Part shown: positions 1 through 5,787 of the stretch, piece by piece | Layout of the letters: each line of letters begins with the position of its first letter | How positions within the stretch are numbered: the stretch's first letter is position 1 | Origin: JBFKOL01 sp041628815 | GTDB lineage: Bacteria > Bacteroidota > Bacteroidia > Chitinophagales > Saprospiraceae | DNA length: 22,091 nucleotides | Reading direction: 5' to 3' | Assembly: GCA_041628815.1 (NCBI GenBank) | Contig: JBFKOL010000029.1 | Span: forward strand, 1-22,091 | Program-made: the position numbers and the translations under genes | The notes under the pieces: model-generated | Database searches by the model: none | Seen by the model: only the letters and a program-made list of their open reading frames with translations | Told to the model about the DNA's origin: nothing

Positions 1-30
1 GCGTCACGTTACCGAAGGTGAGCCTCGTTG

Positions 31-363
31 TTATATAAAATCAACCGGATAATGCGGCCATGTTTTGATCAATCCACTGCTGGCGCATGACGCCGGGGAG
101 AATGCTCGTGATGAGACCGTCGGGATTGACGAATAGGTGGTGGGGGTGGGGATTTCTTCGATGGATTCAATAACAGTCGCCTGGCCGTGATCCGCCAGAT
201 CATCGGTGCGCAGTCCCCATAAGATGATACCCAGCACGATAACAATTAAAAAGGGACCAAACCAGCTGCTCGGCCGGGGGGATTGAGGGTTATTACTTTT
301 CCAGGGCCGGCTGACCGGATGCCCGCAAATATCACATTCGCTGATTCCTTCCGGCAGTTTCAA
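31..363 (-). CDS. Zinc-ribbon single-pass membrane protein, probably broken at codon 2
   Basis: The frame holds a double zinc knuckle. Reading from 378 it gives CQKCG, and 13 residues later CDICG, so four cysteines in the CxxCG...CxxCG spacing of small zinc-ribbon proteins. A hydrophobic segment (FLIVIVLGIILWGL) follows at about residues 37-51 counted from the TTG at 363. The natural start looks like the ATG at 384-382: it sits behind a strong GAGGAGG ribosome site, but its second codon is TAA, so only a TTG at 363 after the first knuckle opens the frame. The tail is low-complexity (PTPTTYSS). A one-base shift at the C-rich run near 137-147 would give a more protein-like tail (NPDGLITSILPG...) ending at 41. 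I read it as a pseudogene or an error-bearing sequence. Function unknown. The Shine-Dalgarno and high G+C set it apart from genes to the right. Confidence 0.4.
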   Translation of the reverse strand: MKLPEGISECDICGHPVSRPWKSNNPQSPRPSSWFGPFLIVIVLGIILWGLRTDDLADHGQATVIESIEEIPTPTTYSSIPTVSSRAFSPASCASSGLIKTWPHYPVDFI

Positions 364-487
364 TCCACATTTCTGGCATTACATTGTCTGTGCCCTCCTC
401 GCCTCTTAATCTCCACTGCGCCCCAAAACCACCCGGGCCTGGTTCTGTAAGCAAGATAGATCCTCTCCTGGTTTCCAGTTTCTCTCT

Positions 488-1339
488 TTAGCTGCCGTCA
501 TAAGGTTCGGCCAGCAGCTCATCTATTTTCTGTTCAAGTTCCGGCGGATACAGCGGGCCGATCTTGAGGCCGCGCAGTTCGCCGTTTTTGCCTACATAGA
601 ATGTTTCGGGCACGCCCTGCATGTTGTAATCCTGCGATATACGGGTGCCGATATCCGGTCCGTTGAAGTAGGTGATGTCAAATTCGTCAATATAGGCCAG
701 TGACTTGAATTCGGTGTCGGCATAAGCCACACCAATGAAATGAATGACAGGCGTATACTTTTTATGCCTCCAACCCAATGTCTGAAAGGCACTGCTGAAC
801 CCGTGTAACAAATGAAAGGCCAGTGCCATTAAACCTATGAGGTAGGCAATGACGAAAGGCAGTTTTGAAAATGTCTCGCTCACCTGATGGTACGCGTTTT
901 CTATCATCAAACCGTCATAGTTCACAAGAGGCACATCACCGAACTTAAGCTTCCACCAGAAATCACCCATATGAATCATCAGGAAAGCAAAAATCAGTAT
1001 TCCCAAAAGTGCCATATTACGGGAAGCCCACGTGCTGTCCTGTCCTGCGCTTTTGGCATACTTGGACACTTTGGCACGTCTATTCTTGATGGCAATCAGA
1101 ATACCCTGAAAAGTATGCAACAATATCAATGCATACAGTCCCTTTGCTATTATCTGGATAACTGGGTTGTGACCCATAAAATCTGTGTAAATGTTGAAGG
1201 CTTTGCCCCCATCATTGTAAAACAGTTGAAGATTTCCTGCAAGATGCACCAGTAAAAACAAAATCAGGAAGAGACCCGTAAGTGTCATGATGATTTTCTG
1301 GCCAATACTCGAGACCAGGAAACGTGCAAACCACTTCAT
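488..1339 (-). CDS. sdhC: Chimera: SdhC N-terminus fused to TlpA-type thioredoxin C-terminus
   Basis: Residues 1-207 are a Bacteroidota-type cytochrome b subunit of succinate dehydrogenase/fumarate reductase, the heme-bearing quinone-side anchor of complex II. Visible marks are a membrane segment with VHLAGNLQLF (His32), a second with LLHTFQG, a third with MIHMGDFWWKLKFG, and a fourth ending AFHLLHGFSSAFQTLGWRHKKYTP. The last membrane helix expected after GVAYA is missing. From residue 208 the protein becomes the C-terminal part of a TlpA/ResA-like redoxin: a DEFDITY strand, GPDIGTRISQDYNMQGVPETFYV with the cis-proline loop GVPET, and a final helix. The redox CxxC half is absent, so this piece cannot act as a thioredoxin. 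A normal protein of this type ends near residue 225-230 and is followed by sdhA and sdhB; neither is here. The ATG at 1339 fits the family. The SdhC part is certain; the fusion is probably not a working protein. Confidence 0.85.
   Translation of the reverse strand: MKWFARFLVSSIGQKIIMTLTGLFLILFLLVHLAGNLQLFYNDGGKAFNIYTDFMGHNPVIQIIAKGLYALILLHTFQGILIAIKNRRAKVSKYAKSAGQDSTWASRNMALLGILIFAFLMIHMGDFWWKLKFGDVPLVNYDGLMIENAYHQVSETFSKLPFVIAYLIGLMALAFHLLHGFSSAFQTLGWRHKKYTPVIHFIGVAYADTEFKSLAYIDEFDITYFNGPDIGTRISQDYNMQGVPETFYVGKNGELRGLKIGPLYPPELEQKIDELLAEPYDGS
719..739 (-). other. Fusion junction of the SdhC/thioredoxin chimera
   Basis: These 21 bases encode FIGVAYA, residues 201-207 of the fused frame. The stretch fits the start of the last SdhC helix after HKKYTPVIH. 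It also fits the strand of TlpA-type redoxins that precedes an acidic DTE segment. It is therefore the only place where both parents read naturally. Base composition changes across it: by hand count 37 of 60 bases are G or C at 541-600, against 21 of 60 at 961-1020. A shared short word joining two molecules, by recombination or during assembly, would explain this. Confidence 0.6.
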
Positions 1340-1714
1340 GTCGATAAGAATATTGTGTCGACAAAATTAACGATTCTTGAGGGCTCGATACAGGACAGCC
1401 GAGCCTAAAAATTAAATAGAACAAATCTAATCAAGATGTCTCGTGAACATTTTGATATTCAATTTGGGGTCACGATTTTCTACTTCCTAAAGATCGCCAG
1501 ACAGACAACCAAAAAAGCAATGTTGAAAAAAATCAATTAAATTACGGGTAAAAATGTGTCTCCGGATTTAGCATTCGTCTTATCGATGAATGTTTATGGG
1601 ACAACGGTCAAATAAGACATGTAGAAACCGAAATCTCATTAAAGAAATATAATGTAGATTGTTTTCAATTGGTTTTTTGGGGTTATGCAGGGTACGAACA
1701 GTACCCTGTTTTTT
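1340..1714. other. 375-base intergenic region without a recognisable gene
   Basis: No credible protein is encoded on either strand; the only plus-strand starts give peptides of under ten codons, such as at 1519 and 1586. It should hold the minus-strand sdhC promoter at its left side. On the plus strand it contains a G-U-tolerant hairpin at 1572-1592 and ends in a strong plus-strand terminator at 1688-1716. It is A+T rich like other Bacteroidota intergenic DNA. Confidence 0.6.
1362..1369 (-). promoter_or_regulatory. Candidate -7 element for sdhC
   Basis: On the minus strand these bases read TAATTTTG, an exact match to the Bacteroidota -7 consensus TAnnTTTG, 22 bases upstream of the sdhC ATG. 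I see no clear TTTG -33 box at the usual distance. A second match, TAGATTTG, lies at 1429-1422. Either could be the start region of the sdh transcript. Confidence 0.3.
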
Positions 1715-1716
1715 TT
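1572..1716 (+). ncRNA. Candidate small RNA ending in an intrinsic terminator
   Basis: An eight-pair hairpin (CATTCGTC, loop TTATC, GATGAATG; 1572-1592) has one pair that works only as G-U in plus-strand RNA and would be an A-C clash in minus-strand RNA. A longer-range pair, GTCTTAT at 1577-1583 with ATAAGAC at 1612-1618, offers an alternative fold. The stretch ends at a classical plus-strand terminator, although both flanking genes lie on minus. That leaves a plus-strand transcript unexplained. I cannot place its 5' end and recognise no known RNA family, so this is a hypothesis. Confidence 0.25.
1688..1716 (+). terminator. Rho-independent terminator on plus
   Basis: A perfect eight-base-pair stem (CAGGGTAC at 1688-1695, GTACCCTG at 1701-1708) with the loop GAACA is followed by eight T at 1709-1716. 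The T run overlaps the stop codon of the converging DksA-like gene. On the minus strand the stem is followed by GCATAACC, not by T, so the signal works for plus-strand transcription only. Confidence 0.7.
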
Positions 1717-2044
1717 AAGCACAGCGTATACATTTGGCACTTTCAGGCAATAACATTAACCTCTGAGGATTGATAGGTTTTTTACAAACTACACAAATGC
1801 CAAAACCAGGTTTTCCAATGTTTGACAACGCTACTTTGAGCTTGGACAGTTTCTTTTTCCTGTTGCGGAGACTTGCTTCGACAACGCTTTTGTTGTTTAT
1901 GGCATCCATTCGGCTTATCCGCCCGATGGCATTTTCAGGTGCTACCGGCCCCGTATTTTTTTCTAAATCGACGATTTCGCTTTCCAGTTTCTTGATAAGC
2001 TTTCGGATTTCTTCTGCCAATTTTGCCGTGTCTTCTTGTTTCAT
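1715..2044 (-). CDS. TraR/DksA-family C4 zinc-finger protein
   Basis: The 109-residue protein has charged helical segments at roughly 5-30 and 55-75, separated by a short turn, as in the coiled coil of DksA/TraR proteins. A C-terminal zinc finger follows, with CVVC (Cys84, Cys87) and CIRC (Cys105, Cys108). Family members bind the RNA polymerase secondary channel and change promoter response, often with ppGpp. Others are short orthologues of unknown target. It is smaller than classical DksA (about 150 residues) and near the Bacteroidota 'TraR/DksA C4-type zinc finger' size. No acidic DxxDxA tip motif is clear between the helices (SRMDAINN is the nearest stretch), so DksA-like activity is uncertain. 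It starts at an ATG, stands alone, and is divergent from the unknown gene at 2092. Confidence 0.85.
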   Translation of the reverse strand: MKQEDTAKLAEEIRKLIKKLESEIVDLEKNTGPVAPENAIGRISRMDAINNKSVVEASLRNRKKKLSKLKVALSNIGKPGFGICVVCKKPINPQRLMLLPESAKCIRCA

Positions 2045-2091
2045 TCAAGATAAAATATTAATTTTCAATCAGTTATACCAACCCAAACACC

Positions 2092-2397
2092 ATGAGTGAG
2101 TGCAGGTGGACGTATTATGATCCCTCGGGGGGCACACAGACGCTGGGCCTTTATCACGGTGACCAGTCTGGGCACGTGATGATATACCTCAACGAAAAGG
2201 TGGTATTGGTTGATTTTATGGTGTTCAATTCGAAGAGTTATTCATTCATTGTCAATGAACATCTCCTTCAACTCAATTTACAAAAAGAAGGTGGTAAGTT
2301 TCAATATGAATTTCAAGGCCAGCTTGTAGATCCTCCCAAAGGACCATTCGATAAAATGAAGTCCTATCTCCGCAATTCCTTTTCTTTTTTATTCTGA
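2092..2397 (+). CDS. Small unknown protein upstream of scpB
   Basis: I do not recognise this 101-residue protein. It has no signal peptide or membrane segment. Alternating hydrophobic and polar residues (HVMIYLNEKVVLVDFMVF, then KFQYEFQGQLV) suggest a compact beta-rich fold. The C-terminus is basic and aromatic (MKSYLRNSFSFLF). The ATG at 2092 is the only good start. The gene reads in the same direction as scpB, 39 bases upstream of it, so the two may be cotranscribed. Base use resembles its neighbours, which supports a real native gene. Confidence 0.65.
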   Translation: MSECRWTYYDPSGGTQTLGLYHGDQSGHVMIYLNEKVVLVDFMVFNSKSYSFIVNEHLLQLNLQKEGGKFQYEFQGQLVDPPKGPFDKMKSYLRNSFSFLF

Positions 2398-2436
2398 CCT
2401 TCTTCACCTACCTTTGATAAAATTTCACGTACAGCC

Positions 2437-3051
2437 GTGAGCCACAACAATGCACATGAAGGATTGGATCTGTACATTGAGGCATTGATCTTCTCTGCCG
2501 AATATGCTCTCTCCATCGATGAAATCAGGAAGTGTTTGAAATCTACTTTTGATAGGAACTTCGACTCTTCACACATTCAAGAGCTTATCAACAGGATCCA
2601 GGAGAAATACGATGGGGACACACATGCCATTCAACTCAGAGGCATAGCTGATGGTTATCTTTTTATGACAAAACCTCGGTATCACAGAATTATTGAGGAC
2701 TTTTTGCGGTTAAATGAAAAAAAGCGTCTGACTAAAGCGGCGATGGAAACATTGTCTATCGTTGCTTATAAACAGCCCATTACCAAAACAGAAATTGAAC
2801 AAATCCGGGGAGTCAACAGCGACTATACGATGCAAAAACTTCTTGAAAAAGAATTGGTAGAAATTCTTGGCAGGAGGGAAGGACCGGGAAGGCCATTGCT
2901 ATACGGTACATCCCATAAATTTTTGGATCACTTTGGATTAAAAGACATGACTGATTTGCCGAAACTCCGGGAAATCGAAGCTGATCAGGAAAGTATCGGT
3001 TCTAAGGAAATTGAAATACAATCACATGAAGGACAAACCTCTGGTCAATAG
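2437..3051 (+). CDS. scpB: Segregation and condensation protein B
   Basis: ScpB forms the SMC-ScpA-ScpB condensin-like complex that compacts and segregates newly replicated chromosomes. The 204 residues contain tandem winged-helix domains. The first begins DLYIEALIFSAEYALSIDEI. The second carries the family hallmark LTKAAMETLSIVAYKQPITKTEIEQIRGV followed by LLEKELVEILGRREGPGRPLLYGT (roughly residues 98-155). A charged tail of about 30 residues follows. The start is GTG at 2437 with no Shine-Dalgarno, usual for this phylum. No scpA or smc is in the window. The last 26 bases overlap the start of the DUF2480 gene in another frame, which suggests coupled translation. Confidence 0.95.
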   Translation: MSHNNAHEGLDLYIEALIFSAEYALSIDEIRKCLKSTFDRNFDSSHIQELINRIQEKYDGDTHAIQLRGIADGYLFMTKPRYHRIIEDFLRLNEKKRLTKAAMETLSIVAYKQPITKTEIEQIRGVNSDYTMQKLLEKELVEILGRREGPGRPLLYGTSHKFLDHFGLKDMTDLPKLREIEADQESIGSKEIEIQSHEGQTSGQ

Positions 3052-3556
3052 GGTGGCACAAAGCAAGCTCAAGACCATAAATCTTGAGGAATACTACCCA
3101 TCATTGCCCATGGTGGAGTTTGATATAGCCAACTATCTTTTCAAGGGTCTGATCTTGAAGGAAAAAGACTTCAGGGATTCGTTGAAATCATTTGAATGGG
3201 CCGGCCTCGACAATAAAATTCTACTTGTTTTTTGCTCAACAGATGCCGTTATCCCGGTATGGGCTTATATGTTGGTGAGCGGGTTGGCTTCGGTTCATGC
3301 GTCTGAAGTATTCATGGGCGACAAGCTTTCTTTTCTGCAGCATCATTATATGAGGGTATTGGACGATATGGATTTCTCCTCCTACGAAGAGGAGCGTGTA
3401 GTCGTTAAAGGGTGCAGCCAAAAGCCCGTCCCTGCCGCTGCATATGCGTATCTGACCCAAAAACTCAGACCTTATGCCCAGAGCATCATGTATGGAGAAC
3501 CTTGTTCGACAGTGCCCATTTTCAAAAGACCGAGAAAACTGCATATCAATTCCTGA
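3026..3556 (+). CDS. DUF2480 family protein
   Basis: The 176-residue soluble protein matches the DUF2480 family, which I know from Bacteroidota only. It shows the N-terminal LVNRVAQSKLKTINLEEYYP, then FDIANYLFKGLILKEKDFRDSL, a VFCSTDAVIPVWAYMLV segment, and the C-terminal KGCSQKPVPAAAYAYLTQKLRP. Function is unknown. I prefer the ATG at 3026 (MKDKPLVNRV) to one five codons upstream because family proteins begin just before LVNRV. It overlaps the end of scpB by 26 bases. Three conserved-looking cysteines and the VPAAAY motif may bind a cofactor or metal, but that is a guess. Confidence 0.85.
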   Translation: MKDKPLVNRVAQSKLKTINLEEYYPSLPMVEFDIANYLFKGLILKEKDFRDSLKSFEWAGLDNKILLVFCSTDAVIPVWAYMLVSGLASVHASEVFMGDKLSFLQHHYMRVLDDMDFSSYEEERVVVKGCSQKPVPAAAYAYLTQKLRPYAQSIMYGEPCSTVPIFKRPRKLHINS

Positions 3557-3604
3557 AATTGGTCCGTTTTTAGCTATATTTTAAAAAATGTCAATGCGTA
3601 TCCT

Positions 3605-4504
3605 ATGAAGAATACCTTTTCTAAATTCGGCCTTCTAGCAGGAGTCCTCTTTACGTTCCTGATTTTTATTTCATACGCTACTGAACCAAACAAGGTAACA
3701 GCTGTCCTGAATAATCTCCCACAGATGATCATGGCACCGGACATGTCTGCACAGTTTAATTGGGCGGGTGAGCCCATACCGTTTATCGGTGATGCCAGGG
3801 AAAGACTTGATCGTGAGTTATTGGTCAATTCCTATTATCATTCCAGTACCATTCAAAATATTAAACTAGCCAATAGATATTTTCCCGTCATCGAACCCAT
3901 TTTGAAAGAAAACGGTATACCGGACGATTTCAAATATCTCGCTGTTGCCGAGAGTAACCTGCGAAACGTCACTTCCTATGCCAATGCAAGGGGTTTTTGG
4001 CAATTCAGGAAGGCCGCAGCCAAAGAGCAGGGACTCGAAGTCAATGATGAAGTCGACGAAAGATACCACGTCGAAAAATCAACCAGGGCGGCCTGCGCCT
4101 ACCTCCACTACTTGAAAAAGCGTTTTGGAACATGGACGGATGCAAGTGCAGCTTACAATATGGGTCCTACAGCCTATGCGCGAAACCTCAAACAACAGGA
4201 TGAACAGAGTTTTTACAACATGAATCTCAATGAAGAGACGAGCAGGTATATTTACAGGCTTGTAGCCCTAAAGACCATCATGTCAAATCCGGAGAAGTTT
4301 GGATTTTATATCAATGAAGATCAGTTATACCCTCCTATGGACCAGTATTATGAAGTCGTAGTCGACGAATCAGTTGATAGCTGGGCGGATTTTGCCCATA
4401 ATTACGGCATAACCTACAGAGAGCTGAAAAGGTACAACCCATGGTTGATCGATGACCATTTAACCGTTATCAAGAATACCTACCGGATAAAAATCCCCAA
4501 TTAG
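3605..4504 (+). CDS. Secreted lytic murein transglycosylase with LysM-like C-terminus
   Basis: The enzyme should cleave the MurNAc-GlcNAc bond of peptidoglycan in the periplasm, giving 1,6-anhydro ends. Residues 1-25 form an N-terminal signal or anchor (LLAGVLFTFLIFISYA). The SLT domain spans about 88-235: AVAESNLRNV carries the catalytic Glu116, GFWQF lies at 130-134 and AYNMG at 183-187, all typical of the MltD branch. Residues 248-299 resemble a degenerate LysM module (VDSWADFAHNYGITYRELKRYNPW...YRIKIP), the peptidoglycan-binding part. At 299 residues it is shorter than E. coli MltD, with one LysM-like unit. It is 48 bases after DUF2480 and converges on the kinase gene, only 7 bases apart. 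The ATG at 3605 starts the signal sequence. Confidence 0.9.
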   Translation: MKNTFSKFGLLAGVLFTFLIFISYATEPNKVTAVLNNLPQMIMAPDMSAQFNWAGEPIPFIGDARERLDRELLVNSYYHSSTIQNIKLANRYFPVIEPILKENGIPDDFKYLAVAESNLRNVTSYANARGFWQFRKAAAKEQGLEVNDEVDERYHVEKSTRAACAYLHYLKKRFGTWTDASAAYNMGPTAYARNLKQQDEQSFYNMNLNEETSRYIYRLVALKTIMSNPEKFGFYINEDQLYPPMDQYYEVVVDESVDSWADFAHNYGITYRELKRYNPWLIDDHLTVIKNTYRIKIPN

Positions 4505-4511
4505 TACCCAT

Positions 4512-5426
4512 TCACATCTTGAAATGTGTAAGGGCTATGAATCGATTGATCCTGTCATCGATATCGGCTTGGTTCAGGGTCTTGATCCTTTGATTGCTGA
4601 AGTCTTCGACGACAAACGATGCCATGGCTGATCCATAGATGACAGCCCTCTTCATGTTTTCAAAGGAAATGTCGTCTGTGGAGGCTATATATCCCAAAAG
4701 TCCACCGGCAAAGCAATCTCCTGCCCCTGTCGGATCTACGACGCGCTCTAGAGGCATAGCCGGTGCAAAAAAGACCTGGTCTTTTTCGAATAGAAGGGCA
4801 CCGTGTTCTCCCTTCTTGATGATGACAAAGCGCGGGCCAATATTGAAAATCTTTTCGGCAGCTTTTACCAGTGAGTGTTCTCCACTGAGCATCCTCGCCT
4901 CCTCGTCATTGATGGTCAGTACATCGCAAAGAGAAATGGCCTCCATAAGCTTGTCGTGGGTATGATGAATCCAAAAGTTCATCGTATCGAGAACAACCAG
5001 CTTTGGTCTGGTTCGCAATTGCCGCATGACGCTTATCTGGATATCCGGTGTCAAATTGCCGAGAAGCACATACTTGCTCTCTTTGTAGCTTTCGGGCAGT
5101 ACCGGATCAAAATCTTCAAGCACGTTCAGATCCGTAACCAGTGTATCACGGCCAATCAGATTTGCATGGTATCTTCCTGACCAGAAAAAGGATTTGCCAC
5201 CACGGATTATCTTTAATCCTTCCAGATTGACCCCTCTTTTTTCAAGCGCCTGAAGTTCATCTTTCGGAAAATCGTCACCCACGATGGATACGAGTCTGAT
5301 ATCATTGGTAAAATAACTCGCCGCAAGACTGATGTAGAGGCAAGCTCCTCCTACCACCATCTCGACCTTTCCAAAAGGAGTTTCTATGCTATCGAATGCC
5401 ACCGTGCCGACGGTGAGTAAACTCAT
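4512..5426 (-). CDS. PfkB-family carbohydrate (ribokinase-like) kinase
   Basis: The 304-residue protein has the PfkB fold and signatures. The N-terminal VVGGACLYISLAASYF corresponds to the GG...N-like substrate motif (here without the usual Asn). DPTGAGDCFAGG at 231-242 forms the anion hole with catalytic Asp237. FVIIKKGEHGALLF comes before it. Such enzymes phosphorylate sugars or nucleosides with ATP. The substrate cannot be read from sequence; adenosine, fructose and other sugars are all possible. It is a single gene, convergent with the transglycosylase and divergent from tatA. The ATG at 5426 begins the first beta strand directly, so the start is well supported. A -7-like TACTTTTG lies at 5448-5441 on its strand. 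Confidence 0.9.
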   Translation of the reverse strand: MSLLTVGTVAFDSIETPFGKVEMVVGGACLYISLAASYFTNDIRLVSIVGDDFPKDELQALEKRGVNLEGLKIIRGGKSFFWSGRYHANLIGRDTLVTDLNVLEDFDPVLPESYKESKYVLLGNLTPDIQISVMRQLRTRPKLVVLDTMNFWIHHTHDKLMEAISLCDVLTINDEEARMLSGEHSLVKAAEKIFNIGPRFVIIKKGEHGALLFEKDQVFFAPAMPLERVVDPTGAGDCFAGGLLGYIASTDDISFENMKRAVIYGSAMASFVVEDFSNQRIKTLNQADIDDRINRFIALTHFKM

Positions 5427-5440
5427 ACTTTATTTTTAAT

Positions 5441-5448
5441 CAAAAGTA
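5441..5448 (-). promoter_or_regulatory. Candidate -7 element for the PfkB kinase
   Basis: The minus strand reads TACTTTTG, an exact fit to TAnnTTTG, ending 15 bases before the kinase ATG. I see no matching -33 TTTG. The leader would be only about ten bases long. Confidence 0.35.
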
Positions 5449-5512
5449 GAAAGATTGACACAATCCATATTGCCATTATTTGGCAAAGTCTTAACCCTTT
5501 GTTACAATAAAA

Positions 5513-5544
5513 ATTGCACATCACCATAGATTAGACGTACTTTG
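5513..5544 (+). promoter_or_regulatory. Candidate tatA promoter
   Basis: TACTTTG at 5538-5544 is one base short of the Bacteroidota -7 consensus. ATTG at 5513-5516 lies 21 bases upstream of it, near the expected -33 position. The tatA ATG follows 33 bases later. Weak evidence. Confidence 0.3.
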
Positions 5545-5577
5545 CTTTAAATCCAATAGACCATCAATTTTATTATT

Positions 5578-5787
5578 ATGGAATTTTCACTTTTTCTGGC
5601 ATTCTTGGGAGGACAGGAATTGATTGTAATCGCTTTCATCGTCCTTTTGTTGTTTGGAGGCAAGAAACTTCCAGAACTCATGAAAGGTCTGGGCAAAGGA
5701 ATCCGAGAATTCAATAGTGCCAAAGCCAATATACAGGGAGAAATAAAAGAAAGCATGAAGGATCTCGACGAAGGATCCAGCAAATGA
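5578..5787 (+). CDS. tatA: Twin-arginine translocase subunit TatA/E
   Basis: TatA forms the pore of the Tat system, which moves folded proteins across the inner membrane. The 69-residue protein shows the complete family layout: a short N-terminus, a membrane helix (ELIVIAFIVLLLFGG), the conserved FGGKKLPELMKGLGKGIREF amphipathic helix, and a charged C-terminal tail (KESMKDLDEGSSK). The length is normal. The ATG at 5578 has no Shine-Dalgarno. Its TGA overlaps the ATG of the hydrolase gene (ATGA at 5784-5787), so the two are probably translated in a coupled way. tatB and tatC are not in this window; Bacteroidota usually have tatC elsewhere. Confidence 0.95.
   Translation: MEFSLFLAFLGGQELIVIAFIVLLLFGGKKLPELMKGLGKGIREFNSAKANIQGEIKESMKDLDEGSSK

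Noticed and set aside
407..487. A gene between the redoxin tail and the zinc-ribbon gene
   Set aside because: One frame stays open by chance but has no start signal and no recognisable motif.
887..1255. A 122-codon plus-strand frame across sdhC
   Set aside because: It is antisense to clear SdhC membrane segments and resembles no protein.
4516..4533. A small CACAT/ATGTG hairpin between the transglycosylase and kinase genes
   Set aside because: The five-pair stem has no T run and lies mostly inside the kinase coding end, so it is not a supported terminator.
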